Shown here: positions 1-5,836 of the stretch, piece after piece
Layout: each line of letters opens with the position of its first letter
How positions within the stretch are numbered: position 1 is the stretch's first letter
Source: Candidatus Bathyarchaeota archaeon
GTDB taxonomy: Archaea; Thermoproteota; Bathyarchaeia; Bathyarchaeales; Bathyarchaeaceae
NCBI GenBank assembly: GCA_014859755.1
Contig: JACUTO010000074.1
Span: 1-7,217, forward strand
Length of the DNA: 7,217 nucleotides
Reading direction: 5' to 3'
Position numbers and translations under genes: made by a program
Notes under the pieces: generated by a model
Database searches by the model: none
What the model saw: the letters and a program-made list of their open reading frames with translations, nothing else
Told to the model about the DNA's origin: nothing

Positions 1-1083
1 CAAGGAGAATTCCTCGGATGCCTCATGATGAAAGCATACCACGAAGAACATGGAGAAAAGAGGAGAAAAGTGATTGTTCCTGACTCAGCCCACGGGACAA
101 ACCCTGCTAGTGCTAAGATGGCTGGCTTCGAAGTAGATGTTGTCAAAAGCGATGAAATGGGCTGTGTGGACGTTAAAGAATTAGAGAAAATCGCCACCGA
201 AGAAACAGCTGGTTTGATGCTTACAAACCCAAACACGCTAGGTATTTTCGAGAGAAACATCGAAGAAATTGTCCAAATAATCCATGATGTAGGTGGTTTA
301 CTATACTACGATGGAGCAAACTTGAACGCGATTATGGGAAAGGTTAGACCAGGCGACATGGGTTTTGACATAGTTCATCTAAATGTTCACAAAACATTTT
401 CAACCCCTCATGGAGGAGGGGGACCCGGAGCAGGTCCTGTAGGAGTCAAAAAGGAACTTCAAGAGTTCTTGCCCGCACCAACAGTCGAATACGACTCGGC
501 GACCAACTCTTATTATCTCGAGTACAATAGGCCGAAGACAGTTGGCAAAATAAAGATGTTCTACGGTAATTTTTCTGTTTACGTGAAAACCTACGCGTAT
601 ATCATGATGATGGGGGCCGAGGGGTTAAGGTTAGCTGCTGAAGCAAGTGTTCTAGGATCAAACTACCTGTTAAGCAAGCTTAGGCAACTTAAGGGCGTTG
701 CTGTTCCGTTCGATTCCGGGCAACCTAGGAAACACGAATTTGTTTTAAGTCTGTCAAAGTTGGCTAAAGATACTAGTGTGAGAGCCTTAGATGTGGCGAA
801 AAGGTTCCTCGACTACGGTGCCCATGCGCCCATAACATATTTCCCTTTAATAATCGATGAGGCTTTTATGGTTGAACCAACCGAGAGCGAAACCAAACGA
901 GAACTTGACAACTTTGCTAAGATTATGTCGGAGATAATAGATGAAGCGTATGACGAGCCCATGAAAGTTCTTGGGGCGCCCTACAACACTTCTGTCGGCA
1001 GAATTAACGAGATGAAAGCTTCTCATCCTAAAACCCTGTGCTTAAGCTGGAGGATGTACAAAAGAGGAAGTCGCGGTGCTTAA
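1..1083 (+). CDS. gcvPB: Glycine dehydrogenase (decarboxylating) subunit 2, P-protein beta half; 5'-truncated by window edge
   Basis: This is the PLP-binding half of the split P-protein of the glycine cleavage system, which decarboxylates glycine and loads the aminomethyl group on lipoyl-GcvH in the cytoplasm. The frame is open to base 1, so the 360 visible residues are the C-terminal part; split GcvPB proteins are usually about 480-520 residues, so roughly 130-150 are missing. Visible family motifs are DSAHGTNPASA (fragment residues 28-38), YYDGANLNAI (102-111) and the PLP-lysine segment HKTFSTPHGGGGPG, with the Schiff-base lysine at about residue 131 (codon 391-393). The ATG at 25 is internal and not the true start. 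The stop (1081-1083) overlaps the gcvT start by 8 bases, indicating translational coupling in one operon; gcvPA would be expected upstream, outside the window. Nothing in the visible part suggests loss of function. Confidence 0.96.
   Translation, partial: QGEFLGCLMMKAYHEEHGEKRRKVIVPDSAHGTNPASAKMAGFEVDVVKSDEMGCVDVKELEKIATEETAGLMLTNPNTLGIFERNIEEIVQIIHDVGGLLYYDGANLNAIMGKVRPGDMGFDIVHLNVHKTFSTPHGGGGPGAGPVGVKKELQEFLPAPTVEYDSATNSYYLEYNRPKTVGKIKMFYGNFSVYVKTYAYIMMMGAEGLRLAAEASVLGSNYLLSKLRQLKGVAVPFDSGQPRKHEFVLSLSKLAKDTSVRALDVAKRFLDYGAHAPITYFPLIIDEAFMVEPTESETKRELDNFAKIMSEIIDEAYDEPMKVLGAPYNTSVGRINEMKASHPKTLCLSWRMYKRGSRGA
1064..1067 (+). promoter_or_regulatory. Ribosome-binding site deciding the GTG start of gcvT
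   Basis: GAGG inside the end of gcvPB lies 8 bases before GTG at 1076. It supports the non-ATG start and translational coupling of gcvPB and gcvT. Confidence 0.6.
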
Positions 1084-2206
1084 ACAAACGGTTCTCTACC
1101 CCATCCACCTTAAGCTTGGGGCGACCATGGGAGAATTCGCAGGATTTGAACATGCGTTATGGTATGAAGGGGTGATTCCAGAACATTTAGCGGTTAGAAA
1201 TGCTGTCGGACTTTTTGATATAACCCACATGGGGCGATGTACAGTGAGAGGTGTTGATGCGGCTGCTTTACTCGATTATCTTTTAACACGTGATATTTCT
1301 CCAATGAAGATAAACCAAGGACATTACTCAGTTATGTGTAACAGTCACGGTGGGATAATTGATGACCTCGTTGTTTTTCGTTTAGATGAAGACACTTTTT
1401 TTGTGGTGTATAACGCAAGTAATCGAGAAAAAGATTTTAAATGGATATACTCTCATGCTAAGGATTTTAACGTCCAAACCAGAGATGTTTCAGATGAAGT
1501 TGCGATGTTTGCCGTACAAGGACCTAAAGCCCTTCCCACGCTACAACTCCTCTCCGGTGTAGACATATCTGGTATACGACGCTATTGGGGGCGCTGGGTG
1601 AACTTAAATGACCTTGAGATCTTGCTCACAAGAAGTGGATATACGGGTGAAGATGGATTTGAAGTGTATCTCTGGAACACTCCATTAGAAAAGCCTGAGA
1701 AAGCGGAAAAACTGTGGCAAACTATCCTTAAAGCGGGTGAAGAATACGATATTAAACCATGCGGCTTAGGTGCAAGAGACACTCTACGCCTTGAGGCTGG
1801 TATGTGTCTATACGGCAACGATATTAACGAGGACACAACGCCCCTAGAGGCGAAGCTAACATTCACCGTAAACTTTGAGAAGGATAATTTCGTAGGCAAG
1901 GATGCCCTCCTGAAACACAAAGATGAAAGTCTCAAGAGGATACGCGTCGGGCTTCGAATGTTAAAGCGAGGAATTCCCCGCCGCGGATACGAAATCTTTC
2001 TTGACGGCGAGAAAATCGGCCGTGTCACAAGTGGAACTTTCTCTCCACTATTGCAACGCGGTATTGGTATGGGTTATGTTCCTCCTGAACATGCAGCAAT
2101 AGGGACCCAAGTAGATATAAAAATTAGAAAATCTTTCCTCAGCGCTGAAATAGTTAAAATGCCTTTCTATGATACAACAAGGTATGGTTGGCAGCGTAAA
2201 ACCTGA
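1076..2206 (+). CDS. gcvT: Aminomethyltransferase, glycine cleavage T-protein
   Basis: GcvT takes the aminomethyl group from GcvH, releases ammonia and makes the methylene form of the pterin carrier (tetrahydrofolate in bacteria; possibly tetrahydromethanopterin here). The protein has 376 residues, a normal full length. Motifs in order: FAGFEHALWYEG (21-32), EHLAVRNAVGLFDITHMGR (36-54), GGIIDDL with the acidic pair at 96-97 where the family's catalytic Asp lies, NASNREKD (113-120), GYTGEDGFEVY (188-198), GLGARDTLRLEAG (230-242), and a C-terminal barrel with TSGTFSP (318-324) and GIGMGYV (329-335). The start is GTG at 1076: GAGG (1064-1067) lies 8 bases upstream, and the next ATG (1127) would remove conserved N-terminal sequence. 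It overlaps the gcvPB stop. A related GcvT-fold demethylase is possible in principle, but the operon partner and the conserved motifs favour true GcvT. Confidence 0.95.
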   Translation: MLKQTVLYPIHLKLGATMGEFAGFEHALWYEGVIPEHLAVRNAVGLFDITHMGRCTVRGVDAAALLDYLLTRDISPMKINQGHYSVMCNSHGGIIDDLVVFRLDEDTFFVVYNASNREKDFKWIYSHAKDFNVQTRDVSDEVAMFAVQGPKALPTLQLLSGVDISGIRRYWGRWVNLNDLEILLTRSGYTGEDGFEVYLWNTPLEKPEKAEKLWQTILKAGEEYDIKPCGLGARDTLRLEAGMCLYGNDINEDTTPLEAKLTFTVNFEKDNFVGKDALLKHKDESLKRIRVGLRMLKRGIPRRGYEIFLDGEKIGRVTSGTFSPLLQRGIGMGYVPPEHAAIGTQVDIKIRKSFLSAEIVKMPFYDTTRYGWQRKT

Positions 2207-2383
2207 TTGCTTTCTCAATGCATAAAAATTAGCAGTAAAGCTTCATTCCTCCAGAGGAGAACCTACAACCGAGGCTAACATATACAAAGAAATCACACTC
2301 ATTCTGCCTCATGTGGTTAACTGATATAAGAAATGTTGCAAATACTAAAATGTAGATCACATGAATCTTCATGTGGGTTGAAC
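2207..2383. other. Intergenic region between gcvT and cofE; probable weak promoter
   Basis: This is about 177 bases without a convincing gene. It contains two TATA-like stretches, one near 2279-2286 (catatac) and one near 2323-2329 (gatataa). The second is about 60 bases before the preferred cofE ATG and would give a leader of roughly 30 bases. No T-run terminator, tRNA or box C/D pair was recognised. The partial match between 2309-2320 and 2369-2383 (tcatgtggttaac versus tcatgtgggttgaac) is too degenerate to call a repeat. Confidence 0.4.
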
Positions 2384-3157
2384 ATGCAAATCTTAGCTCT
2401 GAAGACCTCGTTAATCAAGCCTAACGATGATTTAGTGGCTACCCTTATCCAAGCCGTTAAAAGACAGGGACTGAAACTGAAAGATGGCGATATCTTGGCG
2501 ATGTCATCGAAGGCCGTGGCATCTGCTGACGGGCGCATCGTCAAAATGAAGACGGTGTCGGTGTCAAAAAGGGCGGAAGAATTGGCGAGAAAACACTCGC
2601 TTGAGCCTGAGTTTGTCGAGTTGGTCTTAAGAGAGGCTGACAAGATTTATGGAGGAGTTGAGAAAGCTATTCTTACGTTGAAGGATAATGCTTTGGCGAT
2701 AAACGCTGGCGTTGATCATAAAAATGTCCCGACAGGTTGTGCTGCTCTATGGCCTTCAAATCCTCAGCGTCGAGCGGAGAGTCTTCAGAAGGAGATTAAG
2801 CGGCGCGTAGGCAAAGATGTGGGAGTTCTACTAGTCGACAGTAGCGTAGCCCCCCTCAGAATAGGTACGAGGGGTGTGGCGATAGGGGTGGCAGGCTTCA
2901 AGCCGACAGATGACCACAGAGGAGAAAGAGACCTCTTTCAAAAACCCTTATTAATCACTCGACACGCCGTTGCTGACGATCTTGCATCTGCGGCTCATCT
3001 TGTGATGGGGCAGGCTGGCGAAAGAACGCCGGCAGCTCTTATCAGAGGAGCACCTGTTACTTTTGTTGGAAGCGCCAGCATAAACGAGATGAAGATTTCT
3101 CCTGACAAATGCGTGTACATGAAGGCTTTTCGCGTATCCCCTGAAGGAATGAAATAG
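2384..3157 (+). CDS. cofE: CofE-like coenzyme F420-0:L-glutamate ligase family protein
   Basis: CofE adds L-glutamate residues to F420-0 in a GTP- and divalent-metal-dependent reaction, a late cytosolic step of coenzyme F420 synthesis. The 257 residues match the usual length (about 250). Family landmarks: an N-terminal DDL..LI segment (15-22), GDILAMSSKAVASADGR (35-51, compare the family's GD-(V/I)-(L/I)...SKAEGR), NAGVDHKN (107-114), WPSNPQ (123-128), VDSSVAPLRIGTRGVAIGVAG (151-171), DHRGERDLF (177-185) and DDLASAAHLVMGQAGE (198-213). The ATG at 2384 is chosen because homology begins there; an in-frame ATG at 2333 would add 17 poorly conserved residues. The ribosome-binding site is weak (gggttga at 2375-2381). 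The D-S-S-V-A-P-L-R segment differs from the D-T-F-G-R-P-W-R type common in well-studied CofE, so a divergent subfamily with another glutamyl-ligase substrate is possible. It ends 20 bases from the convergent membrane-protein gene. Confidence 0.85.
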   Translation: MQILALKTSLIKPNDDLVATLIQAVKRQGLKLKDGDILAMSSKAVASADGRIVKMKTVSVSKRAEELARKHSLEPEFVELVLREADKIYGGVEKAILTLKDNALAINAGVDHKNVPTGCAALWPSNPQRRAESLQKEIKRRVGKDVGVLLVDSSVAPLRIGTRGVAIGVAGFKPTDDHRGERDLFQKPLLITRHAVADDLASAAHLVMGQAGERTPAALIRGAPVTFVGSASINEMKISPDKCVYMKAFRVSPEGMK

Positions 3158-3177
3158 AATTAGTCCCTGCCATTTTC

Positions 3178-3918
3178 TTACAATTTGAGACCGTACGCTT
3201 TTAATGCCTTTATCAGAACAGTTCCAATCAATGCTGCAGCTATTGTGATCGTCACTCTCTCAATGGGATATACCCAGGCTAGCAACTGCCATGTGCTTTT
3301 CCATGCATCCACGCTGGAAATTATGTTTGGCCAGTAAATTGCTCCGAACATTATGGTGCCTACAATGTGTCCGAAAAGAGTGGCTGTAAGGGACGTTACG
3401 CCAACTCCAAAAGTTAGTCCTGTCGATTTTGTATGCTCATGTATTTGCTTCACCGCCTTTGATTGTAGCGGAGAGACTAAAATGACTAAACCGACAATCT
3501 GCATCCAAATGAAGTATGGGTACAACCATGCGGGTCCGACTACCGGATAGAAGGCAAGGACGACTAGCAAAATGGCGTAAGTGACTGCGCAAGCCATCCT
3601 CTTGTTGTTGTAAAGCATGCCTGAGCAGAAGGTTGCAGCTGCGTGTGGCACAAAACTAAGCGGCCCAAAAGGCCCACCAATCTGCCCCACCGATAATCCA
3701 ACAATTCCTCCCACAGCCACAGAGAGGACACCTAAGTATGGACCAAGTATAATTCCTATCAACGGGGCCATAATAACTGCCATCGTAATAAATCTCCCTG
3801 GGGCGCCGATTACAGGAAAAAGAGACCAAAAAGTGAAAATTGTGTACCATGGAGCGAAAACAGCAATCAACGCTATGTTTTTCGCCACCAGTTTTGCGTT
3901 GGCCTTTTCTTGCTTCAT
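3178..3918 (-). CDS. Multi-pass membrane protein resembling ECF transporter S component (vitamin/cofactor uptake)
   Basis: This is a very hydrophobic protein of 246 residues with a short basic N-terminus (MKQEKANAK) and about six to seven predicted membrane segments (roughly 11-33, 43-62, 63-80, 88-102, 108-128, 131-150, 170-195, 218-236). The glycine/proline-rich centre GGPFGPLSFVPHAAA (81-95) and the C-terminal segment YPIERVTITIAAALIGTVLIKAL (217-239) recall substrate-binding (S) subunits of ECF importers, which capture a vitamin and pass it to a shared EcfT-EcfA module; no EcfA/T gene is in the window. The substrate cannot be read from the sequence. The neighbouring corrinoid/methyltransferase genes make cobalamin or a pterin-type vitamin plausible (inference only). 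The start at 3918 is preferred because GGAG (3930-3927) is 8 bases upstream; the ATG at 3963 would translate through the palindrome into an unconvincing polar extension. The gene runs divergently from mtrH and convergently with cofE. Confidence 0.7.
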   Translation of the reverse strand: MKQEKANAKLVAKNIALIAVFAPWYTIFTFWSLFPVIGAPGRFITMAVIMAPLIGIILGPYLGVLSVAVGGIVGLSVGQIGGPFGPLSFVPHAAATFCSGMLYNNKRMACAVTYAILLVVLAFYPVVGPAWLYPYFIWMQIVGLVILVSPLQSKAVKQIHEHTKSTGLTFGVGVTSLTATLFGHIVGTIMFGAIYWPNIISSVDAWKSTWQLLAWVYPIERVTITIAAALIGTVLIKALKAYGLKL

Positions 3919-3935
3919 TCCACCGTCTCCACATT

Positions 3936-3954
3936 GCGCGCGAATTTCGCGCGC
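3936..3954. promoter_or_regulatory. Perfect palindrome in the promoter/leader of the membrane-protein gene; candidate operator
   Basis: The 19 bases GCGCGCGAATTTCGCGCGC have two perfect 9-base arms around a single central T. The element ends 17 bases upstream of the preferred ATG (3918) and directly abuts a TATA-like box (3955-3960), so it would lie between TATA and the transcription start, where a bound repressor would block initiation. It is much more GC-rich than the surrounding intergenic DNA. Alternatively it could be a hairpin at the start of the mRNA, though a one-base loop is too tight unless the inner A/T pairs open. Confidence 0.65.
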
Positions 3955-3960
3955 TATATG
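3955..3960 (-). promoter_or_regulatory. TATA-like box for the membrane-protein gene
   Basis: On the minus strand this reads CATATA, about 25 bases before the expected transcription start near 3930-3934. That would give a very short leader carrying the GGAG ribosome-binding site (3930-3927). The assignment rests on spacing only; no strong BRE is visible. Confidence 0.4.
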
Positions 3961-4085
3961 CACTTATCGTGTTATTTTCTTCAAGGTTTCTATAGCTCGT
4001 GATTTTGTTCTTTAATATTTGTTTCCGTGCCCTAGAAAGGTAGAACCTATGCGCCGCATCCGTTGACGATATATTTGACCAAAGG

Positions 4086-4095
4086 TTTTTATAAC
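4086..4095 (+). promoter_or_regulatory. TATA box for mtrH-like gene
   Basis: TTTTTATAAC is a good archaeal TATA-box match. It predicts initiation near 4110-4118, just before the ribosome-binding site AAGGTG (4115-4120). The weaker TATA-like stretch at 4069-4077 would give a slightly longer leader. Confidence 0.55.
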
Positions 4096-4114
4096 TAACG
4101 AAACGTGAAAGTTT

Positions 4115-4120
4115 AAGGTG
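4115..4120 (+). promoter_or_regulatory. Ribosome-binding site supporting the TTG start of mtrH-like gene
   Basis: AAGGTG lies 6 bases ahead of TTG at 4127. An upstream in-frame GTG at 4118 is part of this motif and so is unlikely to be the start. Beginning at TTG gives the N-terminus MFKFKSEQK, which aligns with the MF(K/R)F..EQ start of the MtrH family. Confidence 0.6.
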
Positions 4121-4126
4121 TTTATT

Positions 4127-5050
4127 TTGTTCAAGTTTAAATCTGAACAAAAAATTTTTGAAATCGGAAACGTCAAAATCGGTGGACAGCCTGGCGAGTT
4201 GCCTACAGTTCTTATTGGAAACATCTTCTATGGAGGAATGCCGGAAGTAACTGAGCATAAAAAAGGTGAGTTTGACCGAAAATCCGTGCTGAGATGGGTT
4301 AAGACTGCTGAAGAACTTTCTGGAAAAACTGGTACTCCCCATTTTATAGACATCATGGCAATGTATCCCGAGGCTATGAAGCAATATATTATGTTCATCT
4401 CCGAACACAGTGATAGCGTTTTTCTCGTTGACGGAGCTAATTCGGAAACTCGTATCGCTGCTTTAGAAACGGTAAGAGAGCTGGGGTTGCAGGAAAAGGT
4501 CATTTTTAATGCGATCTCACCTCAATCTTCTGAAAACGAAGTAGAGGCTATTCGTGAATCAAAAGTGAATGCAGCCATTCTTCTGGCGTTTAACGAGATG
4601 GATTTCTCACCTGAGGGAAGAGTTTCTATCTTGAAGGGCTTTGGTGAAGACGTTGGCTTGTTTAAAACCGCAAAAGAAGCGCACATAAAGAAAATATTTG
4701 TAGACACCGTAGTCTTTGATGTACCAAGCATTGCGTATGCCGCAAAGGCAATCAGGATTGTAAAAAACGAATTGGGATATCCTGCGGGATGTTCTCCTGC
4801 AAACGCCACTTATGACTGGAAAAGATCGCAAGATAAACTTCTGAAAAGGGGATTTGCGGCTTACAATGCATCCGCACACGCCATCACCCAATTTAACGGA
4901 GCGGATTTCCTCATCTATGGACCCATAAAACAAGCGAAAAATTTGATACCCGCATGCGCCATGAACGATGCGATTATTGCGTATTATGCTATAAGACGAT
5001 CAGAGATCAAACCTCGTGTTTCTAATCATCCACTTTACAAGATCTTTTAA
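4127..5050 (+). CDS. mtrH: MtrH-family methyltransferase (pterin:corrinoid methyl transfer)
   Basis: MtrH of methanogens is the subunit of the Mtr complex that transfers a methyl group between methyl-tetrahydromethanopterin and the corrinoid carrier. Homologues outside the complex pair with soluble corrinoid proteins. The 307-residue protein is full length. It shows the family N-terminus MFKFKSEQK, then FEIGNVKIGGQPGELPTVLIG (11-31) and IFYGG (33-37), and later FLVDGANSETRIA (99-111), IFNAISPQ (126-133), ILLAFNEMD (151-159), FVDTVVFDVPS (191-201), LGYPAGCSPANATYDW (216-231) and GADFLIYGPIK (258-268), consistent with a TIM-barrel methyltransferase. No other Mtr subunit (A-G) is in the window, so it probably acts as a stand-alone soluble enzyme. 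The convergent downstream gene for a corrinoid-type protein is its natural candidate partner. Direction and substrate are not evident; whether the pterin is tetrahydromethanopterin or tetrahydrofolate cannot be decided. Confidence 0.9.
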   Translation: MFKFKSEQKIFEIGNVKIGGQPGELPTVLIGNIFYGGMPEVTEHKKGEFDRKSVLRWVKTAEELSGKTGTPHFIDIMAMYPEAMKQYIMFISEHSDSVFLVDGANSETRIAALETVRELGLQEKVIFNAISPQSSENEVEAIRESKVNAAILLAFNEMDFSPEGRVSILKGFGEDVGLFKTAKEAHIKKIFVDTVVFDVPSIAYAAKAIRIVKNELGYPAGCSPANATYDWKRSQDKLLKRGFAAYNASAHAITQFNGADFLIYGPIKQAKNLIPACAMNDAIIAYYAIRRSEIKPRVSNHPLYKIF

Positions 5051-5066
5051 TCTATATTAATAGAAA

Positions 5067-5087
5067 GTAAGGTTTTTGAAATCTTAC
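5067..5087. terminator. Hairpin between convergent mtrH and corrinoid-protein genes, possible bidirectional terminator
   Basis: GTAAGGTTT and AAATCTTAC form 9-base arms (one G-U pair) around a 3-base loop, 17 bases after the mtrH stop. No clear T-run follows on the plus strand, so termination is inferred mainly from its position between two converging genes. Confidence 0.35.
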
Positions 5088-5138
5088 CTGTTCTCATGAA
5101 GACATAAAAATATCGTTAATAGCAAACGCGCCAGGTAT

Positions 5139-5789
5139 CTAAGCCTCATTCCTTAGTAGATTCTCAGCCTTGTTGACGCCGTCTCTTGCATCCTTCCCGT
5201 AGGCGTCAACACCATATTCTTCACAGGTTTGTTCGGAAACCGCTGGACCTCCAATCAAAATTTTCACTTTACTGCGTAATCTCTTTTGTTGCAATTGATC
5301 AACCACATCCTTCAAGAAGGGAACCGTTTCCTTCATAGAGACAGAAATGGCAATTATCTGCGCGTCTTCGTGGACGGCGGTTCCCACGAAAACGTTAGGC
5401 GGGATGTTCACGCCTATATCCACCACTTGAAATCCTGCTGCTCTGAGCATAGCTGTCACAATGTCTTTTCCCAAACCTTGAACATTTCCCTTTAGTGCTC
5501 CAATAACGATCTTTCCCTTCACTTTTGTAGCCTCGACTTGCAGGTGAGGCTCAAAAACTTTGAAAGCTTCTCGCATAGCCGAGGCAGCAGCAGCCACATC
5601 TATAACAAAAAATTCTTTTCTTTCATATTTTTCATCAACTTCCCTCATTGCCCCGATTAATTCTTCCAAAGCGTCATTTGCGGGTAAACCTTGATTAACT
5701 GCTTGTTCTGCCATTTTGCGAGCCTTCCACACATCACCAAGAACAACGACTTTACGTAATGCATCCAAAAGTTCCTCAGATGAGCCCAA
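5139..5789 (-). CDS. Corrinoid-type carrier protein (B12-binding cap + Rossmann domains) with altered DxHxxG motif
   Basis: The 216-residue protein has the architecture of methyltransferase corrinoid proteins (MtaC/MtbC/MttC, MetH B12 module). A helical cap domain (about 1-85, including EELIGAMREVDEKYERKEFF) is followed by a Rossmann-type B12-binding domain (about 92-216). Such proteins carry methyl groups on cobalt between two methyltransferases. The sequence differs at key positions. The cobalt-ligand motif DxHxxG, normally GDIHDIGKN, reads GNVQGLGKD (101-109), with Asn102 for Asp and Gln104 for His (codon CAA at 5480-5478). The SxL motif reads S-V-S (149-151). The GG of ILIGGPAVSEQ (177-187) is kept. 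The start is TTG at 5789, supported by GAGGT 7 bases upstream and an in-frame stop two codons upstream. It is 47 bases downstream of glyA, probably cotranscribed, and convergent with mtrH. It may bind a corrinoid without a protein His ligand or may have lost binding. Confidence 0.85.
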   Translation of the reverse strand: MGSSEELLDALRKVVVLGDVWKARKMAEQAVNQGLPANDALEELIGAMREVDEKYERKEFFVIDVAAAASAMREAFKVFEPHLQVEATKVKGKIVIGALKGNVQGLGKDIVTAMLRAAGFQVVDIGVNIPPNVFVGTAVHEDAQIIAISVSMKETVPFLKDVVDQLQQKRLRSKVKILIGGPAVSEQTCEEYGVDAYGKDARDGVNKAENLLRNEA

Positions 5790-5796
5790 ACCTTAA

Positions 5797-5801
5797 ACCT
5801 C
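5797..5801 (-). promoter_or_regulatory. Ribosome-binding site deciding the TTG start of the corrinoid-type protein
   Basis: GAGGT on the minus strand lies 7 bases before TTG at 5789. A TAA in the same frame just upstream of the TTG excludes a longer protein. Confidence 0.6.
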
Positions 5802-5836
5802 GTTGAGTAGAGTGTTGTGACGCTATGCTCGATTGA

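Larger units (their letters stand above)
3961..4126. other. Divergent intergenic region between the membrane-protein gene and mtrH
   Basis: This A/T-rich stretch has no supportable gene or RNA. It holds the mtrH promoter elements at its right end, a second TATA-like stretch (gatatattt, 4069-4077) and a short inverted repeat aggt-aga-acct near 4040-4050 that is too small to interpret. Confidence 0.4.

Noticed and set aside
1582..2028. Minus-strand open frame inside gcvT
   Set aside because: It is antisense to conserved GcvT motifs, with Ser/Arg-rich low-complexity translation typical of a shadow frame.
2207..2332. Possible box C/D RNA in the gcvT-cofE gap because of a CTGA at 2321
   Set aside because: No RTGATGA C box occurs upstream at a suitable distance.
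2333..2383. In-frame ATG at 2333 that would extend the CofE-like protein by 17 residues
   Set aside because: No ribosome-binding site precedes it, the added residues (rich in Cys/Ser/His) do not match the family, and homology begins at the Met at 2384. Not fully excluded, because the 2384 site is also weak and a leaderless transcript from 2333 is possible.
2309..2390. Two similar stretches tcatgtggttaac and tcatgtgggttgaac, each followed by atg..gcaaat
   Set aside because: The similarity is short and gapped in A/T-rich DNA and may be chance; it is not enough to call a repeat or operator pair.
3919..3963. ATG at 3963 giving a longer membrane protein
   Set aside because: The extension would be encoded through the palindrome and is polar with no family match; GGAG at good spacing supports 3918 instead.
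4030..4075. tRNA-like fragment on the minus strand (ggttctacc resembling a T-arm)
   Set aside because: No flanking 5-base T-stem, acceptor stem or anticodon arm can be drawn around it.
3656..4408. Long minus-strand open frame overlapping the membrane gene, the intergenic region and mtrH
   Set aside because: It lies out of frame over two well-supported genes, its composition resembles no protein family, and it has no ribosome-binding site; it is a shadow.
5463..5489. The His-to-Gln change as a frameshift or sequencing artefact
   Set aside because: The reading frame and flanking family residues (Gly101, Gly107, Lys108) are intact on both sides, and a second motif residue (Asp to Asn) also differs.
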